Below are positions 19,123 through 27,706 of a DNA stretch of 64,000 nt, one piece after another. The position numbers and the translations under genes were made by a program. Under the pieces are notes generated by a model. It made no database searches and was not told the origin of the DNA. It saw nothing but the letters and a program-made list of their open reading frames with translations. The stretch comes from Millionella massiliensis (GTDB lineage Bacteria; Bacteroidota; Bacteroidia; Bacteroidales; Rikenellaceae), in the NCBI RefSeq assembly GCF_900104655.1, contig NZ_FNWD01000002.1, positions 1,906,246-1,970,245 of the forward strand, in the 5' to 3' direction. Within the stretch, counting starts at the first letter, position 1. Each line of letters starts with the position of its first letter.

Positions 19123-21768
19123 CTATTTGAAGAGTGAGGTAATCATGGCGGCCATCGAGAGGGTGCTGTTGGCGATGCTCATGATTTCAGTAGCGCCCAT
19201 ACCTGAACCTTTCGGCGGTTTGGAGGGGACGACGATCTCGCATCCGGGTTCGATCTTGGGCCAGCGTCCACCACGTTTAGCGTTCGGAAGCCCGTTGGCG
19301 TAAATCACGAACGGACGTTTCTTGGCGCGTTCGGCATACCCGCCGCCCCGGTAGATGTAGTCTTTCAGTTTCAAACCTTCGACGTAGGTCACGGTGCAGG
19401 GGTAAAGAACGGCACCGCTGATGGTGACGGTGTTGTTGAATTTCGGAACGACCAGAATATCACCATCTTCCAGTACGAGATTCTCGGTGCTGTTCGGATT
19501 ATTCAACGCTGTGACCAGGTCGATGGCGATCGGGTAGTAGTCTCCGACCTGAAAGGTTTTCATCGCAATCGAGTCGTTGCTGCTGTTTTTGGTTTGTTCC
19601 GAGAGGTTTCTGAGGGTCTCTTTCCGGTTGAGTTGCTCTTCGGTCAGTTGGCGTTTGAGGTAGGCGCCCCGTGCATAGGCTTCGGGACTCAATCCGCCGG
19701 CTTTGGCGACCAGGTCGGAGAGGCGGTCATTGTTGGTCGAGAGTACGTATTCGCCGTCGAACAGGAATTCACCGTCGGCATATACGCTGTTTTGTTCGCT
19801 GTAGCCGGGCGAGCGACGGATATACACTTCGTCGAAGGGTTGGAGGGTAAACGAAGCGGTTTCCGGCGAGATCCCCAAATCGGCGTTGATGTTGAACTGG
19901 TAGAGTTCGGCGATTCGGTCCGAAGGTTCGGTCGAGTTGGGATTCTTGACCCGGCGGGCGACTTCGATACGGGCCAGCGAAGCGGACTCTTTCAGGCCGT
20001 TGGCCATCAGGATAGCATCTTCGATGGTCATGTTATCCCGATACAGCAGGGTTTGCGGCGTGTTGACTTCACCCTTGACGGTGACTGTAAAGCCCTCTTT
20101 CAGGGAGTTGACGGACGGTATGCGAATCAGGTCTTCGCGTTTGAGGGTCACGTCGGGCACCGTGCCGTTCAGCAGCCCTTGCAGATCGACCGATTCGACG
20201 CTAAAGGTGTAGTCGTCGTTGACACGGATAATTTGGGTCCGGCTCATCAGTGCGTCGCCGCGGACTCCTTCCGCTTTTTGAATCAGTGCCTTGAGGGTCG
20301 TCAGGCTGTCGTTCAGCTCATAGTCACCGGGACGCCATACGGCGCCTTCGATCGTCACGCGGTTGGCGTATTGGCGGATGACTTCGCCGACGGCAATGCT
20401 GTCGCCATCGGTCATCGCGAAGGCGGCGAACTCTTCGGCCGGGATGTTGTGCACGGTCATCATGCGGCCTGACTTGCGGTTCACGGTGAGATTGTCCTTA
20501 TAGGCTTCACCCATGAAGCCGCCTGCATATTGAAGCAGATCTTCTGCCGTTTCGCCTTTTTTCAACTCATAGATCCGGGGGCGTTTGACCTTGCCGGTCA
20601 CCTTGATCAGGCTCTCGTAGGGCTGGACGAGGATCATGTCGTTGTCCTGCAGACCGACGTTGACCGACTGGTCGCCGCCGAGCAGGTAGTCGTAGACGTC
20701 GAGATCGGCGATCTGTTTGCCGTCGCGGATCAACTTGATGCTGCGCAACGAACCGATGTCGCTGACGCCGCCGGCTTCGTACAAGGCGTTGAAAAGGGTA
20801 GCCAGCGAGGGGAGGGTATAGGTGCCGGGCATCGAGGCTTCGCCGATGATGTTGACTTTGATCGATCGGATGTCGCCCAGCGAAATCTTCAGGTTGACGG
20901 TGCCGTCACTCAGACCGGAGATGGTATTGGCGAGGGTGTTGCGTATGCGGTTCTCGGCATCCGCAATGGTCATGCCGCCTACGTTGATGACTCCGGCGTT
21001 GGGAACGGTAATGCAGCCGTCGGGGCTGACCTGAAGGTCGTAGTTGGCTTCGGCATCGCCCCACAGGTCGATGAACAGCCGGTCGCCGGCAGCCAGAACA
21101 TAGTTGGCCGGGGTGGGCAGGTTGTAGGTCGGGGCGAAGGTGAGGTTGCGGGCCGAAAAGATTTCGCGACCGAAAACGCTGTTACGCAGGATTGAATCTT
21201 GAATCCGTTTTTCCTCCTCTTTGAGACGGTTGACCTCAGTGGGGGTCAGTTCACCGACCGCGTTGAGGCGGGGATCGCCAAGGGTTGTCCCGGAGGTGCT
21301 GATGCGGTTTTGTTGTCCGGCGGCGGTTACGGTTCCATCGGCAGTTTCGAATATCTCGCCGGTTTCGGCATCGACCAGATTCCCGTTTTTGTCACGAATG
21401 GTGCGTTTACGGTAGTCGTTCTGGCGGGCCTGCTCGTACTTATAGGCGGAGCTTTGTGTATCTACGCCGTTGTTGCGGCGGTTGTATTCCAGATTATCCA
21501 GATTGGCGTCTTTACGGGTACGGTCGGTCGGCGTAGTGGTCGAACCGTTGGTTCCGGAGAATTTGTTGGTGTTTTCGGTGGTGGTTCCCAGATCGCCTAA
21601 ACCTTCAAGCCCCTGCCGGAGGCTCGGGTCGTAACCTTTCGACATGGCCTGACGGATCAACTCTTCTTTGGAGGTGGCACTCTGGTTTTGGGCCTGTGCC
21701 GACAGAGAGCCTGCGGATAAAAATAATAGGGCCGTAAAGGCGGTTGCGGCGATTTGTTTGAATATCAT
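19123..21768 (-). CDS. Outer-membrane polysaccharide export protein with multiple SLBB domains
   Basis: 881 residues. A signal peptide ends around LSAQAQ. A Poly_export/Wza-type domain begins near YVLAAGDRLFIDLWGD, followed by several SLBB repeats (for example VTVKGEVNTPQTLLYRDNMTIEDAI and VTISGAVLYPCTVTYVEG), and the C-terminus is hydrophobic. The family forms the outer-membrane channel for capsule or exopolysaccharide. The ATG at 21768 is chosen over 21792 because a good -7 box occupies 21790-21797. No Wzc-like kinase lies next to it; waaA follows. Confidence 0.88.
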   Translation of the reverse strand: MIFKQIAATAFTALLFLSAGSLSAQAQNQSATSKEELIRQAMSKGYDPSLRQGLEGLGDLGTTTENTNKFSGTNGSTTTPTDRTRKDANLDNLEYNRRNNGVDTQSSAYKYEQARQNDYRKRTIRDKNGNLVDAETGEIFETADGTVTAAGQQNRISTSGTTLGDPRLNAVGELTPTEVNRLKEEEKRIQDSILRNSVFGREIFSARNLTFAPTYNLPTPANYVLAAGDRLFIDLWGDAEANYDLQVSPDGCITVPNAGVINVGGMTIADAENRIRNTLANTISGLSDGTVNLKISLGDIRSIKVNIIGEASMPGTYTLPSLATLFNALYEAGGVSDIGSLRSIKLIRDGKQIADLDVYDYLLGGDQSVNVGLQDNDMILVQPYESLIKVTGKVKRPRIYELKKGETAEDLLQYAGGFMGEAYKDNLTVNRKSGRMMTVHNIPAEEFAAFAMTDGDSIAVGEVIRQYANRVTIEGAVWRPGDYELNDSLTTLKALIQKAEGVRGDALMSRTQIIRVNDDYTFSVESVDLQGLLNGTVPDVTLKREDLIRIPSVNSLKEGFTVTVKGEVNTPQTLLYRDNMTIEDAILMANGLKESASLARIEVARRVKNPNSTEPSDRIAELYQFNINADLGISPETASFTLQPFDEVYIRRSPGYSEQNSVYADGEFLFDGEYVLSTNNDRLSDLVAKAGGLSPEAYARGAYLKRQLTEEQLNRKETLRNLSEQTKNSSNDSIAMKTFQVGDYYPIAIDLVTALNNPNSTENLVLEDGDILVVPKFNNTVTISGAVLYPCTVTYVEGLKLKDYIYRGGGYAERAKKRPFVIYANGLPNAKRGGRWPKIEPGCEIVVPSKPPKGSGMGATEIMSIANSTLSMAAMITSLFK

Positions 21769-21789
21769 CAGTGAAATACGGATTTTCTG

Positions 21790-21797
21790 CAAAGGTA
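21790..21797 (-). promoter_or_regulatory. -7 promoter element for the SLBB-waaA-SPOR operon
   Basis: On the minus strand the bases read TACCTTTG (TAnnTTTG). This would place the RNA start near 21780, just upstream of the chosen ATG at 21768. Confidence 0.65.
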
Positions 21798-21808
21798 ATA
21801 TTTATTGC

Positions 21809-21816
21809 TATCTTTG
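21809..21816 (+). promoter_or_regulatory. -7 promoter element for the DUF3575 gene
   Basis: TATCTTTG lies 21 bases before the ATG at 21837. It is only 11 bases from the opposite-strand -7 box at 21790-21797, so the two divergent promoters overlap. Confidence 0.65.
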
Positions 21817-21836
21817 CCCGCATAATACAACGGATT

Positions 21837-22403
21837 ATGTCGCGTAAAATTGTGATTCTCGCTTTGTTCGCGCTGGTCGGAACGGTCGGGCGAACGTTGG
21901 CACAGAGTACGTCGCTCAAGTGGAACGCTCTCTACTGGGTGGTAGGGGTGCCCAACATGTCGGTCGAAACACGGCTGGGCGAAAAGTTCACCTTCAATGC
22001 CGATGCCGTCTATTCGCCTTGGAAAAGCGTCAAGGGCAGACCGTTGCAGGGGCTGCAGCTGATTCCGGAGGTGCGTTTCTATCCGAAAGAGGCGATGAAA
22101 GGATTTTACGTCGGCGGCTTCGTATCCTACGACTCCTACAAGGTGAGCAAGTGGGATCATCCGAAAAACGAGGTGCAGCACGGTATCGGCATGTGCCTGG
22201 GGGCTACGGTGGGGTGGCAGATCGACATTGCACGCCGCTGGGGAATGGACTTCTACGCCGGTGGCGGCTGGCACCTGGGCTGGTACTACGGTGTGAATAC
22301 GCAGACCGGACAGCGCTATGCGAACTGGAACCGAAGCGGCGAATGGATACCCTATAAAGTGGGTGTCGCTTTCGTTTACCGATTGGGAATGGGCCGGCAG
22401 TAA
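21837..22403 (+). CDS. DUF3575 outer-membrane-type protein
   Basis: 188 residues with a signal peptide ending in RTLAQ, then SLKWNALYWVVGVPNMSVE, the start typical of DUF3575. Alternating aromatic strands and the pattern GGFVSYDSYK and GGGWHLGWYYG suggest a small beta-barrel. DUF3575 proteins are common in Bacteroidota and their role is unknown. The ATG at 21837 is preferred over 21771 because the earlier one lies upstream of the -7 box. Confidence 0.85.
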   Translation: MSRKIVILALFALVGTVGRTLAQSTSLKWNALYWVVGVPNMSVETRLGEKFTFNADAVYSPWKSVKGRPLQGLQLIPEVRFYPKEAMKGFYVGGFVSYDSYKVSKWDHPKNEVQHGIGMCLGATVGWQIDIARRWGMDFYAGGGWHLGWYYGVNTQTGQRYANWNRSGEWIPYKVGVAFVYRLGMGRQ

Positions 22404-22808
22404 TGCTCCGGCCTTTTTTGTATCGTTCGGGGACGGCCGGAAACGACTGTGGGGCATACGGTGAGAGCGGAGGAAAAGAGGTCGTCCGAAAATGTGCGGC
22501 AGCAGAGACAGGGGGCGGTGTGGTTGAGAAGCGGGGATGGAAGGCGGAGGGATGTCTATGTCCGATAACTGACCGGGGGCCGTGCCATATGCAGGCGGTG
22601 CTGTTGTTCCGGGGGGCTGTTATTTTAACAAGGCGCTGTTGGCCCGGATGAAAACGGATGTCCCGTACGGGGCGAAGATTGAAGTTCGCTAAAACAGCGT
22701 GGATGCGGGGATGGGAGATCCTCGTTTCGGATAAAACAGGCGGGGAGAGAGGTTCGATTTCAGAACCTCTCTCCCCGTTCGGTATGTATTGAAGCCGGTT
22801 GGTGTGGA
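22404..22808. other. Intergenic region between convergent genes
   Basis: 405 bases with no gene that I can support. The only clear element is the terminator at 22741-22777 serving the flavin reductase gene. Confidence 0.5.
22741..22777 (-). terminator. Terminator of the flavin reductase gene
   Basis: A perfect 15-bp stem (22741-22755 with 22763-22777), loop of 7. On the minus strand it is followed by CCTGTTTTAT. It lies 31 bases past the stop. Confidence 0.75.
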
Positions 22809-23318
22809 TTACTCCCTGACCCAGGCGTGGGTGATCTCGGCGATATACATTTTGTGGAAGCCGCCGTGTTCGGCTCCGTACCACCGTTCGGCAAGGGCCG
22901 GGTCGAGGAAGTGCGAGGCTTCGAGCAGGTCGGCGTAGAGAACCTGGCATTCGAGTCCGAGGCGGGTCTCCTCGTAGAGGATGCCGTCGTTCTCGGTGAT
23001 GACCGGATGGAGACCGGCTGCGGCGATTTTGTCGGTGTCGCGACCCGATTTCGAACCGGTGATTTTGTGTACGGCACGGTGGTCGGCCCCCAGGAACGAG
23101 AGGGTGAAACGGTGGCTCTCTTCGACGAAGCCGTAGGTGTAGCGTTCGGGGCGGATGAAGACGGAGGCCACGGGTTTGTTCCAGAGGTAGCCGACGCCGC
23201 CCCAACTGGCGGTCATGGTGTTGAATCGGTCTGGGCGGCCGGAGGTGATGAGCATCCATTCGTTGCCGATGATGTCGATCATGTTGTCGGAGATGGTGCG
23301 CGGGTCGATGGCTTTCAT
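22809..23318 (-). CDS. Flavin reductase-like FMN-binding protein
   Basis: 169 residues from the ATG at 23318. The sequence resembles the flavin reductase/FMN-binding split-barrel family: WMLITSGRPDRFNTMTASWGG near the start (the TASW region contacts FMN) and VFIRPERYTYGFVEES. It probably binds FMN and takes part in flavin or small-molecule reduction; no partner monooxygenase is next to it. The earlier in-frame ATG at 23354 falls inside the tRNA terminator hairpin and is rejected. Confidence 0.85.
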   Translation of the reverse strand: MKAIDPRTISDNMIDIIGNEWMLITSGRPDRFNTMTASWGGVGYLWNKPVASVFIRPERYTYGFVEESHRFTLSFLGADHRAVHKITGSKSGRDTDKIAAAGLHPVITENDGILYEETRLGLECQVLYADLLEASHFLDPALAERWYGAEHGGFHKMYIAEITHAWVRE

Positions 23319-23336
23319 GGTATGGTGTTTTGCGAT

Positions 23337-23372
23337 ACAAAAAAGGCGTTCCATCGGAGTGATAGAACGCCT
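23337..23372 (-). terminator. Terminator after tRNA-Gln(CTG)
   Basis: On the minus strand AGGCGTTC and GAACGCCT (23365-23372 and 23344-23351) form an 8-bp stem followed by a run of T, seen as the plus-strand A-run before 23344. It lies 12 bases past the tRNA. Confidence 0.75.
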
Positions 23373-23383
23373 CAGTTGATGTG

Positions 23384-23454
23384 TTGACCCGCTAGGACTC
23401 GAACCCAGAAAGACAGAACCAGAATCTGTAGTGTTACCATTACACCACGGGTCA
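23384..23454 (-). tRNA. tRNA-Gln (anticodon CTG)
   Basis: A 71-base cloverleaf. The acceptor stem pairs TGACCCG with CGGGTCA. The anticodon arm ACAGA-TTCTGGT-TCTGT gives anticodon CTG, and the T-arm contains GGTTCGAGTCC. CCA is not encoded. Confidence 0.93.
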
Positions 23455-23494
23455 ATCAGAAAGATCGGTGGTGCCTTCCCTCAGGAAGACGGTG

Positions 23495-23502
23495 CAAAGT
23501 TA
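23495..23502 (-). promoter_or_regulatory. -7 promoter element for tRNA-Gln(CTG)
   Basis: Minus-strand TAACTTTG, 40 bases upstream of the tRNA, fits TAnnTTTG. It suggests that the second tRNA can be transcribed on its own. Confidence 0.5.
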
Positions 23503-23547
23503 AAGCGATTTTCAGAAATCTGCAATAAAATTGCTGAAAATTTTATG

Positions 23548-23618
23548 TTGACCCACCAGGACTCGAACCTGGAACGACAGAACCAAAATCTGCTGTGTTA
23601 CCATTACACCATGGGTCA
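23548..23618 (-). tRNA. tRNA-Gln (anticodon TTG)
   Basis: A 71-base cloverleaf. The acceptor TGACCCA pairs with TGGGTCA, and the anticodon arm CAGA-TTTTGGT-TCTG gives anticodon TTG. It is highly similar to the CTG isoacceptor 93 bases downstream, which points to an old duplication. Confidence 0.93.
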
Positions 23619-23638
23619 GAACCTCATTTCTGATGGCG

Positions 23639-23646
23639 CAAAGGTA
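23639..23646 (-). promoter_or_regulatory. Promoter of the tRNA-Gln pair
   Basis: Minus-strand TACCTTTG, with a TTG 18 bases further upstream (plus-strand CAA near 23665). This is close to the full -33/-7 layout. The predicted RNA start is about 10-15 bases before the first tRNA. Confidence 0.65.
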
Positions 23647-23908
23647 ATGTTTTTTCTTGATTTGCAAAAACATAATTTTTTTCGAGACCGCGGCGAGTGG
23701 AGGCAGGGTGAGGGCGGGTGGAGGAATGGGGAGAGATTAACGTGTTGATATATAATATATTGATAAATGATGTCGGACTGTTTGGAAACCTGTACGAGCC
23801 GCCGGGGAGAGTGTTGGCGGAGTTGGTATGGCCCGTTGGAATGGGGGGAGGGCGGCTTGCGGGGGGGGAGCCTGCGAAGCTGATGGCGTTGAGGTGGAGC
23901 GTAAAAAA

Positions 23909-23950
23909 TAATCCGCAAAGGATAGGGTACCCCCCTCTTCCTTTGCGGAT
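23909..23950 (-). terminator. Terminator of the Hdr-like operon
   Basis: ATCCGCAAAGGA (23911-23922) pairs perfectly with 23939-23950; the loop can pair further (AGGG with CCCT). On the minus strand it is followed by TATTTTTTAC. It lies 34 bases past the stop of the last operon gene. Confidence 0.8.
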
Positions 23951-23983
23951 GAAAAATCGCGGCGGATGCGGAATGCGAAACAG

Positions 23984-25813
23984 TCAGACGGCCCGGGCAA
24001 CCACTTCGGCAATATCGACCACGTGTACCTGGTCGTTGCCGGCCGAGAGCTGGAGCGACTTTTTACACTGCGGACAACTCGTAACGATGGTCTCGGCTCC
24101 CGTGGCCAGCAGGTTGTGTACGACGGTCGTCCCGATTTTCTTCTGGGCAGCGGTGTCGAGCGTCAGGTTGGCCAGGCTGCCTCCGCAGCAGTGGACGCGG
24201 TCCTTTTCGTGGCTTTCGGCGTTGGTCAGCGTGGCCACGTGCGAGAGTACGTAGCGCGGTTCGGAGTAGATGCCGCGCAGTTCGCAGGGATCGTGGTAGG
24301 CGTAGCTGGCCGCGAGGGTCGAAGTCTTGAGGCGTCCTCCGGCGATCAGTTCGGCGATGTACTGGGTGTGGTGCAGCACGCGGATACCCATTTTCTGAAG
24401 CTCCTTGTACTCCTGGGTGAAGGTCTTGTAGCAGATGGGGCAGCCCGTGACCAGAGTGGTGATGCCGTGTTTGCGGAAGAGCTCGGTGTTGTAGCGTTCC
24501 ATGCGTTCGGCGGCGGGCAGGTTGCCGCTCAACCGCATCGGACGGCCGCAGCAGACTCCGCCGTTTTTGTCGGCCCACCAGACGTCGACGCGGGCGGCGG
24601 CAAAGATCTTCTCCATGGCGCGGGTGATACTCGGGGTCAGCTGGGTCATGCAGCCGGCAAAGTAACCGACGCGGCCGGTACCTTCGGAGCGGTCGGCCGT
24701 GGAGGCGAGGAACTCGTAACGCGGGGCCTCGTAGAACGAGCTCTGGCGGGCGAAGGCGACGCGGCTGCTGAGGCGGAGGGTGGCCTGGTCGATGCCGACG
24801 GGACACGCCTGGGCACAGCGTCCGCACATCAGACAGGTGTCGGCTACCTGAGCGGTCAGGTGGCCATAGCGGCGGTCGCGCAGGAAGTAGGCGGGCTGGA
24901 TGTTGTTGATGTCGAGGTCGGCGGCGATGGGGCAGGGGTCGAGGCAGATGCCGCAGCGCGAGCAGGCCTGGATCTGGAAGTTGTCGAAGGTGGAGCCTTC
25001 GGGTTTCGACTTGACTTTATAGGCGCGCAGGAAGATGAGCGGAATCTCGGTAAAGATGTGCATGTAGCGCGAGTAGGGCATGGCCACGAAGAAGAGGCCG
25101 AGCACGATGGAGTAGGCCCACCAGGCCGGATACTCCATGGCCGAGAGCACGCCGCCGGGCAGGACGCTGGCGAGCAGGTCGCCGGTGCCGCCGGTGAAGA
25201 AGCTGCCGCTGTCGTGGACGCCGCAGGTGATCGATTCGGCCAGGTAGCGCAGCGGGAAGATCAGCCACAGGGTGGTCAGGGCGATGCGGTCGAAGGGGGT
25301 GTGGCGCGTGGTGCGCTTCATGCCCATCATCCGCGAGTAGAGCCGTTTGCCCCAGGCCAGCGCCACGCCGCAGAGAACGAAGATCAGCAGGCAGTCCATC
25401 AGCAGGGCGTAGTTGAAGTGGCGGATGTAGGCGGCGGGTTCCTCGGGGAAGAAGTAACGGAAGAAGACGTGGACGTGGGGCGGGTTGACGGCATCCCGGA
25501 TGTAGGCCGAGGTTTCGAGTTTTCCGACGACGATCAGCAGGAACCATCCCAGCGCGAGGCTCATGTGCATGAAGCCGAGCATGGGGTTGGTTTTCCAGAT
25601 CTTGCGGTGGATCAGGCATTCGAGGAAGGCCTCCTTGATGGCCCGAAAGGTGCGGGCCGTGAAGAAGTTGTGCCGGATGAGGGCTTTGTCTTCGCGGGGA
25701 AGGCCGGCAAACCATTTGCTCCATTTCCAGACGATGGCGATGAAGAGCCACAGGACGCCGATGCTGAAGGGCAGGACGAAGGGATCGAAAAACCAGGGTG
25801 AACCGGGGTGCAT
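23984..25813 (-). CDS. Membrane-anchored HdrD-like iron-sulfur oxidoreductase (HdrE-HdrD-like fusion)
   Basis: 609 residues. About 265 N-terminal residues hold five or six membrane segments with His residues suited to b-heme or quinone contact, as in HdrE or DsrM. Two [4Fe-4S] motifs follow (CSRCGICLDPCP near 284, CLMCGRCAQACP near 327). Then come two complete cysteine-rich CCG domains (FAGC, VCCGRP, CPIC; then PCELRG, HCCGG, CPQC), as in HdrD, DsrK and GlpC. It should pass electrons between a quinone pool and a soluble partner. It is the last gene of the operon, 265 bases after the small HdrC-like gene. Confidence 0.85.
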   Translation of the reverse strand: MHPGSPWFFDPFVLPFSIGVLWLFIAIVWKWSKWFAGLPREDKALIRHNFFTARTFRAIKEAFLECLIHRKIWKTNPMLGFMHMSLALGWFLLIVVGKLETSAYIRDAVNPPHVHVFFRYFFPEEPAAYIRHFNYALLMDCLLIFVLCGVALAWGKRLYSRMMGMKRTTRHTPFDRIALTTLWLIFPLRYLAESITCGVHDSGSFFTGGTGDLLASVLPGGVLSAMEYPAWWAYSIVLGLFFVAMPYSRYMHIFTEIPLIFLRAYKVKSKPEGSTFDNFQIQACSRCGICLDPCPIAADLDINNIQPAYFLRDRRYGHLTAQVADTCLMCGRCAQACPVGIDQATLRLSSRVAFARQSSFYEAPRYEFLASTADRSEGTGRVGYFAGCMTQLTPSITRAMEKIFAAARVDVWWADKNGGVCCGRPMRLSGNLPAAERMERYNTELFRKHGITTLVTGCPICYKTFTQEYKELQKMGIRVLHHTQYIAELIAGGRLKTSTLAASYAYHDPCELRGIYSEPRYVLSHVATLTNAESHEKDRVHCCGGSLANLTLDTAAQKKIGTTVVHNLLATGAETIVTSCPQCKKSLQLSAGNDQVHVVDIAEVVARAV

Positions 25814-26078
25814 AGGTCGAAATAGTCTTTATATCTGTTCAGTTTCTCGTTTCTTGGGGGGGCCGCCGCGGTGTTTCGGCGTGTTGCCGGTAGGGGTTTC
25901 GGGTAGGAGGGGGGCCGGGCGGTGTGCTTTGTGGGGTATGCGGCGCGGAAGCGGTAGGCGGAGATGCAGGTGTGAGGCGCATCAGCAACGGGAGCGTTCC
26001 GCGGCGGTGGCGGTTGCGGCGGGGGCGTGCGTGGGTCGGCCGGACGTGTGGTCAGCAGTGCGGGGCTCGCCGGAAGCG
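25814..26078. other. C-rich spacer inside the Hdr-like operon
   Basis: 265 bases between two co-directional genes. As mRNA it is C-rich and G-poor. No reading frame with convincing content was found and no terminator hairpin is seen. Confidence 0.45.
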
Positions 26079-26396
26079 TTACAGCACTTCGAGCATGGCG
26101 TGGATCACGGCGCGGGTGTGGACGCCGCGCGGGCAGACCATCCGGCACTTGCCGCACAGCATGCACTCCTGAAGGGACTTGCGGACGGTGTCGTATTCGC
26201 CGCGGCGGATCAGGTGCTGCATCTTCCGCAGGCTGAAGGAGGTGAACTGTCCGGTGGTGCAGGTGGCGGTGCAGCTGCCGCAGCCGATGCAGAGCAAGGT
26301 AGTGCGCTCGCGGGCGATGATCTTGTCGCGCAGGGTGGGGTCGATCTTGTCGAGGTAGATGGCCCGGGGCGCGTTGATGGTAAATCCGAAATCCAT
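26079..26396 (-). CDS. Small HdrC-like ferredoxin subunit
   Basis: 105 residues with two [4Fe-4S] motifs in HdrC spacing: CIGCGSCTATCTTGQF and CMLCGKCRMVCPRG. HdrC normally links HdrA flavin chemistry to HdrB. This is the second HdrC-like protein of the operon; the first is the 230-residue gene at the operon start. It is flanked by unusually long spacers (271 bases before, 265 after). Confidence 0.88.
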   Translation of the reverse strand: MDFGFTINAPRAIYLDKIDPTLRDKIIARERTTLLCIGCGSCTATCTTGQFTSFSLRKMQHLIRRGEYDTVRKSLQECMLCGKCRMVCPRGVHTRAVIHAMLEVL

Positions 26397-26667
26397 AGGT
26401 CTGGAGTTGTCTGTAAACGGTGTTGCGGGTCTCCCGGTTGCCGCGAACCGATGTGCGGGGAGGAGCGGTGGAGTTGCGGTCTCCGCGGTTGCCCGTCCTG
26501 GATGCGGCGCCGGCCGGATGTTTGCGGCGGGGCGGCTGGCGGTTGCGGTTCGGTGGCTGAAGGGTGGCCCTGTGTACGGGTCGAAGGCTGGGGCTGAACA
26601 GTGGTCGGAACTGCGGTTCGTGCTGTGGTCGGAGTTGTAGTCCGCACTGCGGCCCGAGTCGATCCGG
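26397..26667. other. Spacer inside the Hdr-like operon, C-rich as mRNA
   Basis: 271 bases. It includes a short imperfect 24-base repeat at 26601-26672. I see no supported gene, promoter or terminator. Confidence 0.45.
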
Positions 26668-26672
26668 TTATT
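26601..26672. repeat. Imperfect 24-bp tandem repeat
   Basis: Units at 26601-26624 and 26625-26648 share GTGGTCGGA and other positions; a third, weaker copy runs to 26672 and slightly overlaps the HdrA-like gene end. Confidence 0.45.
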
Positions 26673-27672
26673 TTTTGAGGTCCATCCGGATGCGGCGGGC
26701 TACGGCAACGGCTTCATTGACGGTCTCGCCGATGGTCTTGGGGCCGGTGGCCGTGCCGGCCAGGTAGATGCCGGGTGTGGTGCTGGCGACAGTCTGGGTG
26801 TAGGGGTCGCGCGGGGCGAAGAATCCGTTGGCCTGTGTCGGCAGTCCGAAGGTGGAGCAGCATTTCGGGGCCCGCATCCCCACCAGCAGCACCAGCATGT
26901 CGACGGTCATTCGCAGCGGGCGGCCGACCAGTGTGTCTTCCACCTTGAGCTGGATGCGTTTGTCGATCGTTTCGCCGGCTTCCGAGATGCGGCCGCGTAC
27001 GTAGGTCACGCCGTTTTCGATCTGCGACCGCCGGTAGAGTTCTTCGTAGCCGTTGCCGAAGGCCCGCAGGTCCATGTAGAAGTTGGTCACCTGTACGCCG
27101 GGGACGGCTTCGGTCAGTTCGATGGCCTGTTTGATACCGGTGATGCAGCACACTTTCGAACAGTGGTTCTGGCCGACCTTCTCGTCGCGCGAACCGACGC
27201 AGTGCAGGATGGCTACCCGTTTGGGGGCTTCGCCGTTGCGCATGGTCACCTTGCCGTCGCGGAACATCGCCTCGAGTTCGGCCGAGGTGATGACGTTCTC
27301 GTACATGCCGTAGCCGTACTCCTCCTTGAGGCGGGCGTCGAACAGATCGAACCCGGTGGCCACTACGGCGGCACGGCCTTCGAAACGTTCGCCGGTGGCC
27401 GAAAGGGCGGTGACGCCCGTGCCGTCGCTCTGCAGCGAGACGATCTCTTGTCCGGTGGCCGATTCGATGCCGTCGGTGGCGGTGTTCAGCGTGTCGATCA
27501 CTTCGCGGGCGTGGAGCTGGGTCGGGAAAAGACGGTCCCAACGGGCTACGTGGCCGCCCGTGGCCGGGCTCTTTTCGATGATGAGCGGACGGAATCCCTC
27601 TTCGCGCAGGGCGGCTGCCGCCTGCAGGCCGGCGATGCCGCCGCCGATCACCAGTATGCGTTCCTGTGTCAT
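26668..27672 (-). CDS. HdrA-like FAD-binding oxidoreductase subunit (short form)
   Basis: 334 residues. The N-terminal Rossmann motif VIGGGIAGLQAA and the HdrA-type cysteine cluster CVGSRDEKVGQNHCSKVCC are present. The C-terminal GPKTIGETVNEA matches the HdrA/QmoA FAD motif. It is about half the length of methanogen HdrA (which has extra ferredoxin domains) and nearer to QmoA. It should carry FAD and probably one cluster, and would be the branching point of the complex. It starts 34 bases after the HdrB-like gene. Confidence 0.87.
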   Translation of the reverse strand: MTQERILVIGGGIAGLQAAAALREEGFRPLIIEKSPATGGHVARWDRLFPTQLHAREVIDTLNTATDGIESATGQEIVSLQSDGTGVTALSATGERFEGRAAVVATGFDLFDARLKEEYGYGMYENVITSAELEAMFRDGKVTMRNGEAPKRVAILHCVGSRDEKVGQNHCSKVCCITGIKQAIELTEAVPGVQVTNFYMDLRAFGNGYEELYRRSQIENGVTYVRGRISEAGETIDKRIQLKVEDTLVGRPLRMTVDMLVLLVGMRAPKCCSTFGLPTQANGFFAPRDPYTQTVASTTPGIYLAGTATGPKTIGETVNEAVAVARRIRMDLKK

Positions 27673-27706
27673 ATCGTGTGGTCTCTGTGTGGGGTGTTCG
27701 TGGGGG

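Larger units (their letters stand above)
23619..23983. other. Intergenic region upstream of the tRNA pair
   Basis: 365 bases holding the tRNA promoter at 23639-23646 and the Hdr operon terminator at 23909-23950. The middle is purine-rich on the plus strand and I see no gene there. Confidence 0.5.

Noticed and set aside
23966-25801. A 611-residue plus-strand open frame opposite the HdrE-HdrD-like gene.
   Set aside because: It is rich in Gly, Val, Asp and His without any motif, while the minus strand has ferredoxin and CCG motifs in correct order.
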